From: Paractinoplanes abujensis
Lineage (GTDB): Bacteria; Actinomycetota; Actinomycetes; Mycobacteriales; Micromonosporaceae
Assembly (NCBI RefSeq): GCF_014204895.1
Contig: NZ_JACHMF010000001.1
Span: 124,001 to 188,000, forward strand
Reading direction: 5' to 3'
Length of the DNA: 64,000 nucleotides
A model generated the notes under the pieces. The model was not told where the DNA came from, made no database searches, and saw nothing but the letters and a program-made list of their open reading frames with translations. The stretch's first letter is position 1; each line of letters opens with the position of its first letter. A program made the position numbers and the translations under genes. This document shows positions 56,701 through 62,700 of this stretch, piece by piece.

Positions 56701-59700
56701 CCGGGGTGATCACCGGTGAGGTGCCGGCGGGTGCGGGCCGGACGGTGTTCGTGTTCCCTGGTCAGGGCAGTCAGTGGGTCGGTATGGGCCGGGAGTTGGC
56801 GGGGGCGTCGCCGGTGTTCGCGGCCCGGCTGGCGGAGTGCGGTCGTGCTTTGGCCCCGTACGTGGAATGGGAATTGGACGACGTTCTGGCGGGTCGGCAC
56901 GGTTTTGAGGCCGCTGACGTGGTGCAGCCGGCGTTGTGGGCGGTGATGGTGTCGCTGGCCGCTGTCTGGCAGGCGGCCGGTGTCAAGCCGGACGCGGTGG
57001 TGGGTCATTCGCAGGGTGAGATCGCGGCGGCTGCGGTGGCCGGGATCCTATCGCTGGAGGATGCGGCGCGTGTGGTCGCGTTGCGCAGTAAGGCTTTGGG
57101 TGCGTTGGCGGGCCGGGGCGGGATGGTGTCGATCGCGGAGCCGGTCGGCGTGGTGCGGGAACGGATCGCCGGTTTCGGTGACCGGCTGTCGATCGCCGCT
57201 ATCAACGGCCCGTCCGCCACGGTGGTTTCCGGTGAGCCGTCGGCGCTGCGGGAGCTGCAGGACGCCTGTGGTGATGTGGTGCGGACCCGGTTGATCCCGG
57301 TGGATTACGCGTCGCACGGTCCGCAGGTGGAGGAATTGCGCGCCGAGATCTTGGCCGCTCTCAACGGCATCACCCCGCGCGAGGCGGACATCCCGATGGT
57401 GTCGGCGTTGACCGGTCGTTGGCTGACCGGCGTGGAGATGGATGCCGGCTACTGGTTCGCGTCGTTGCGCGAGCCGGTGGAGTTCGACCGTGCGGTTCAG
57501 GTGTTGAGTCAGGCCGGTCATGGCGTGTTCGTGGAGGTTTCCCCGCATCCGGTGCTGATCCCGGTGATCGAGGGCCTGGTCACAATCGGCACGCTACGGC
57601 GGGACGAGGGTGGCGTCCAGCGGTTGCTGAGCTCGTTGGCTGAGGCGTTTGTGGCTGGGGTGGAGGTTGACTGGCGGGCTGTGCTGGGTGGCGGGAGGAC
57701 GGTCGCGCTGCCGACGTACGCCTTCCAGCGGCGGCATTTCTGGCCGCGGCCGGTTGAGCGGGTGGTGCAGGCGTGGTCGGGTTCGTCGGTGGAGGCGGGT
57801 TTCTGGGCCGCGGTGGAGCAGGGTGACGCGGGCGCGTTGGCGCAGTTGCTGGGTGTGGATCCGTCCGAGATCGGGGTGGATGCGCTGGCTGATTGGCGCC
57901 GCCGGGAGCGTGGGGATGCGTCGGTGGCTGATTGGCGTTATCGGGTCACCTGGGCTGCGGTCGCCGACACGGAGGCGGTGCTGACCGGCCGGTGGCTGGT
58001 GGTCGGTGACGACACCGAGGGGATCGGTTCGGTGCTGGCCGAGCGCGGTGCCGAGGTGGTCGGTGTGTCCGGGGTGGAGCAGCTTGCCGGCATCGATGGC
58101 TCCGGTCTGGCCGGGGTGGTGTCGACAGCCGCGTTGAACGGCGGGCTGTCCGGCGGTTCGGATGTCGTTTCGGCGGGCGTGCTGGCGACTCTGGATCTGC
58201 TGCGGACGTTGGACGGTGTGGCACCGTTGTGGGTCCTGACCCGGGGTGGTGCGGCTGTCGATGCTGCGGTGGATCCGGTCCAGGCACAGGTGTGGGGTCT
58301 TGGTGTCGTTGCTGGTCTGGAGCTGGCCGATCGGTGGGGTGGCCTGATCGATTTGCCCGCGGTGCTGGACGCGCGGGCGGCGTCCCGGTTGGTGTCGGTG
58401 CTGGCCGGTAACGGTGAGGATCAGGTCGCGATCCGCCCGGCTGGAATGGTGGGTCGGCGGCTGGAGCGTGCGCCTCGGCCGGTGACGGGACGCTCGTGGA
58501 CACCTCGAGGATCGGTGCTGGTGACCGGGGGCACGGGCGGGGTGGGTGCGATCACCGCTGGTTGGGTGGTCGAGCGTGGCGCCGGGCGGGTGGTGTTGAC
58601 GAGCCGGTCCGGCCCGGCCGCCGGTGGGGTGGCCGAGGTGGCGGCGTCGATCGCGGCGGCCGGAGCCGCGGTGGAGGTGGTGGCGTGCGACATCGCCGAC
58701 CGCGCCTCCGTTACGGCTCTGCTGGACTGGGTCGGTCCGGAGTTGTCGTCGGTGTTCCATGCGGCCGGCGTGGGTTCCCGGACACCGGTCGAGCAGGTGA
58801 CCGCCGACGATCTGGCGTATGTGTTGTCGGGGAAGGTCGGCGGCGCGGCGCTGCTCGACGAGCTGACCGCCGACCGGGACCTGGACGCGTTCGTTCTCTA
58901 CTCCTCGGGAGCCGGAACCTGGGGGAGCGGAGGGCTCAGCGCGTACGCGGCGGCCAACGCCCACCTTGACGCGTTGTGTGAGAGCCGCCGGGCTCGGGGT
59001 TTGGTCGCGACCTCGGTGGTGTGGGGGTTGTGGGCCGGTGTGGGTATGGCGGCCGGTGAGGGTGGTGATCGGCTGCTGGACTTCGGGATGGAAGGCATCG
59101 ACGCGGAGCGGGGTATGCGCGCTCTCGGTCAGATCTTGGATGCCGGTGAGGGGACGGTCGCGGTGGCCGGGTTCGACTGGCCGTCGTTTGTGCCGACGTA
59201 CACGTTGCGGCGGCCGAGTTCGTTGTTGTCGGGTCTGCCCGAGGTCCGCGCGATCCTCGAGGCCGAGCAGCGGCCGGCGGAGGAGCCCGCCGGGTCCGAG
59301 CTGGTCAGCCGGCTGCGGGGTATGTCGCCGGGCGAGCAGCGGCAGGTGCTCACGGACAGCGTCCGCGCTCATGCGGCGGCGGTGCTGGGCCATGAGTCGG
59401 CTGAGGCGGTGTTGCCGCAGCGGGCGTTCAAGGATCTGGGCTTCGACTCGGTCGGGGCGGTAGAGCTGCGCAACCGCCTGTCGGCCGCGGTGGGGGTGCG
59501 GCTGCCGTCAACGCTGGTGTTCGACTACCCGAACGCGGCCGCTTTGGCCGAGTTCATCCGGGGCGAGCTGGTCGGTACCGGTGCCGCCGACAGCGCGGTG
59601 CAGGTGGTGGCGGCGGCCGGTGGTGAGCCGATCGCAATCGTGGGTATGGGCTGCCGTTATCCGGGTGACGTGCGGGGCCCGGAGCAGTTCTGGGAGCTGC

Positions 59701-62700
59701 TGACCAGCGGCACGGACGCCATCTCCGGGTTCCCGGCGGACCGGGGCTGGGAGGCGTTCGAGGCGGAGTTCGCAGCCGGACGGAACTACGTGCGCGAAGG
59801 CGGCTTCATCTACGACGTGGCCGACTTCGACCCCGGCTTCTTCGGGATCAACCCGCGCGAGGCGCTGGCGATGGATCCGCAGCAGCGGCTGCTGCTGGAG
59901 ACGGCGTGGGAGGCCATCGAGCGGGCCGGTCTGGCCCCGTCGTCCTTGCACGGTTCGGCGACCGGCGTGTTCATCGGGGCCAGCCACTCCGGCTACGACA
60001 CCAGCCTGCCGGTCGACGACCATTCCCTGCACGGTTACCGGCTGACGGGTTCGGTGTCGTCGGTGGCGTCCGGCCGGATCTCGTACGTGCTGGGGCTGAC
60101 CGGCCCGGCCCTGACTGTCGACACGGCGTGTTCATCGTCGCTGGTCGCCCTGCATCAAGCCGTTTCCGCCTTGCGGGGCGGTGAGTGCACGATGGCCCTC
60201 GCGGGTGGTGTGGCGGTGATGACGTCGCCGGGCGCGTTCATGGAGTTCGCCGAGCAAGGTGGTATGGGCTCAAGTGGCCGCTGCAAAGCGTTCTCCGACT
60301 CGGCTGACGGGATCGGCTGGGGCGAAGGCGCCGGAATGATTTTGCTGGAGCGGCTGTCGGACGCTCAGCGCAACGGGCACCAGGTGCTGGCGGTGATCCG
60401 GGGCAGCGCGGTCAACCAGGACGGCGCCTCCAACGGCCTGTCCGCGCCGAACGGTCCGTCGCAGCGGCGGGTGATCCGTGCGGCGCTCGCGAATGCGCAG
60501 TTGACCGCGGCTGACGTTGATGCCGTCGAGGCGCACGGCACGGGTACGTCGCTGGGTGATCCGATCGAGGCCGGTGCGCTGCTGGCTACGTACGGCCGGG
60601 AGCGTCGTGAGGATCGGCCGTTGTGGCTGGGTTCGGTGAAGTCGAACATCGGTCATCTGCAGACCGCCGCGGGTGTAGCGGGTGTGATCAAGATGGTGTT
60701 GGCGTTGCAGCACGGCCATCTGCCACAAACCCTGCACGCGGACACTCCGTCGTCGCACGTGGACTGGTCGGCGGGCAACGTCAAACTCTTGCAGGAGGCG
60801 CGGGACTGGCCCGACACCGGTCAGCCGCGCCGGGCTGGTGTGTCGGCGTTCGGGGTGAGCGGCACCAACGTCCACGTCATTCTGGAAGAGGCCCCGGCCG
60901 CGGCTGAGGTGCCGGTTCCGGCGTCCACGCCGGTGCTGCCCGGTGTTCCGGCGTGGCTGGTGTCGGGTCACAGCGCGGCGGCCCTGGCCGGTCAAGCGGG
61001 CCGGCTGCGCGAGCATGTCATCGCCCGGCCGGACCTTGATCCCGCTGACGTGGCCTGGTCGCTGGCTACCACCCGGTCGGTGTTCGAGCACCGCGCGGTG
61101 GTGCTGGGTGGGGATCTGCTGGCCGGTCTGGCCTCGGTGGCGACTGGGCAGCCCGCCCCGGGTGTGGTGAGCAGTCAGGTGGCTCCCGGCGGGATCGGCC
61201 GAACGGTGTTCGTGTTCCCCGGTCAGGGCAGTCAGTGGGTCGGTATGGGCCGGGAGCTGGCGGAGTCGTCGCCGGTGTTCGCGGCCCGCCTGGCGGAGTG
61301 TGCGGCGGCTTTGGCTCCGTACGTGGAATGGGACCTCGACGACGTCCTGGCGGGACGGCACGGGTTCGAGGCCGCTGACGTGGTGCAGCCGGCGTTGTGG
61401 GCGGTGATGGTGTCGCTGGCCGCGGTGTGGCAGGCGGCCGGTGTCAAGCCGGACGCGGTGGTGGGTCATTCGCAGGGTGAGATCGCGGCGGCTGCGGTGG
61501 CCGGGATTCTGTCGCTGGACGACGCGGCGCGTGTGGTCGCGTTGCGGAGTAAGGCTTTGGGTGCTTTGGCGGGCCGGGGCGGGATGCTGTCGGTCGCGGA
61601 GCCGGTCGGCGTGGTGCGGGAACGGATCGCCGGTTTTGGTGATCGGTTGGCGGTGGCGGCGGTCAACGGCCCGTCCGCCACGGTGGTCTCGGGCGAAACC
61701 GAGGCGCTGCGGGAGCTGCAGGACGCCTGCGGTGATGCGGTGCGCACCCGGTTGATCCCGGTGGATTACGCGTCGCACGGTCCGCAGGTGGAAGAACTGC
61801 GCGCCGAGATCCTGGCGGTGCTGGACGGCATCACCCCGCGCGCGGCGGACATCCCCATGGTGTCGGCGTTGACCGGTCAGTGGCTTTCCGGTCCTGAGAT
61901 GGACGCCAGCTACTGGTACGCGTCGCTGCGCGAGCCGGTGGAGTTCGACCGTGCCGTGCGGGTGCTGGCCGAGTCCGGGCACGGCGTGTTCGTGGAAGTG
62001 TCCCCGCATCCGGTGCTGATCCCGGTGATCGAGGACCAGATCACGGTGGGCAGCCTGCGCCGCGATGACGGCGGTGCTCAGCGGTTGCTGAGCTCGTTGG
62101 CCGAGGCGTACGTGGCCGGGGTCGGCGTCGACTGGGGAAGCGTGCTGAGCCACGGCACGACGGTGGACCTGCCGACGTACGCGTTCCAGCGACGCCGGTT
62201 CTGGCCCGAGCTGCCGGAGGTTGCGAGCACGTCGCTGGACGACTGGCGGTATCGGATCACCTGGCAGCCGGCCGATCTTCCTGCCGGTCCGCTTCACGGC
62301 ACGTGGCTGCTGGTAGGGGACGCGCCCGAGGCCCCCGCAGTCACCGAGGCACTGACCCGTGGAGGCGCCGAGGTCGTCACCACCGATGTCCACGGCTTGG
62401 GTTCCGTCCTGGCCGGCGCGGCGGGTGTGGTGTCGCTGCTGGCGTTGGACGAGACTCCGGATACCGAGTTCCCGTGGGTGCAGTCCGGTTTGGCGAGCAC
62501 GGTGGATCTGGTTCGTACGGTCCAGCAGTCGGGGCTCGAGGTGCCCGTCTGGCTGCTGACCCGCGGCGCTGTGCAGACCGGTGCGGATGACCGGACCACG
62601 AGCCCGGCGCAGACGGCGGTGTGGGGTCTGGGCCGGGCGGTGGGTCTGGAACGTCCGGGGTTGTGGGGCGGTCTGATCGATCTACCTGCCGAGTTCGACG

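Noticed and set aside
19379..59772. Insertion sequences or integrons as the cause of the long repeats
   Set aside because: The repeats lie inside one frame and encode PKS domains; no transposase or terminal inverted repeats were seen.
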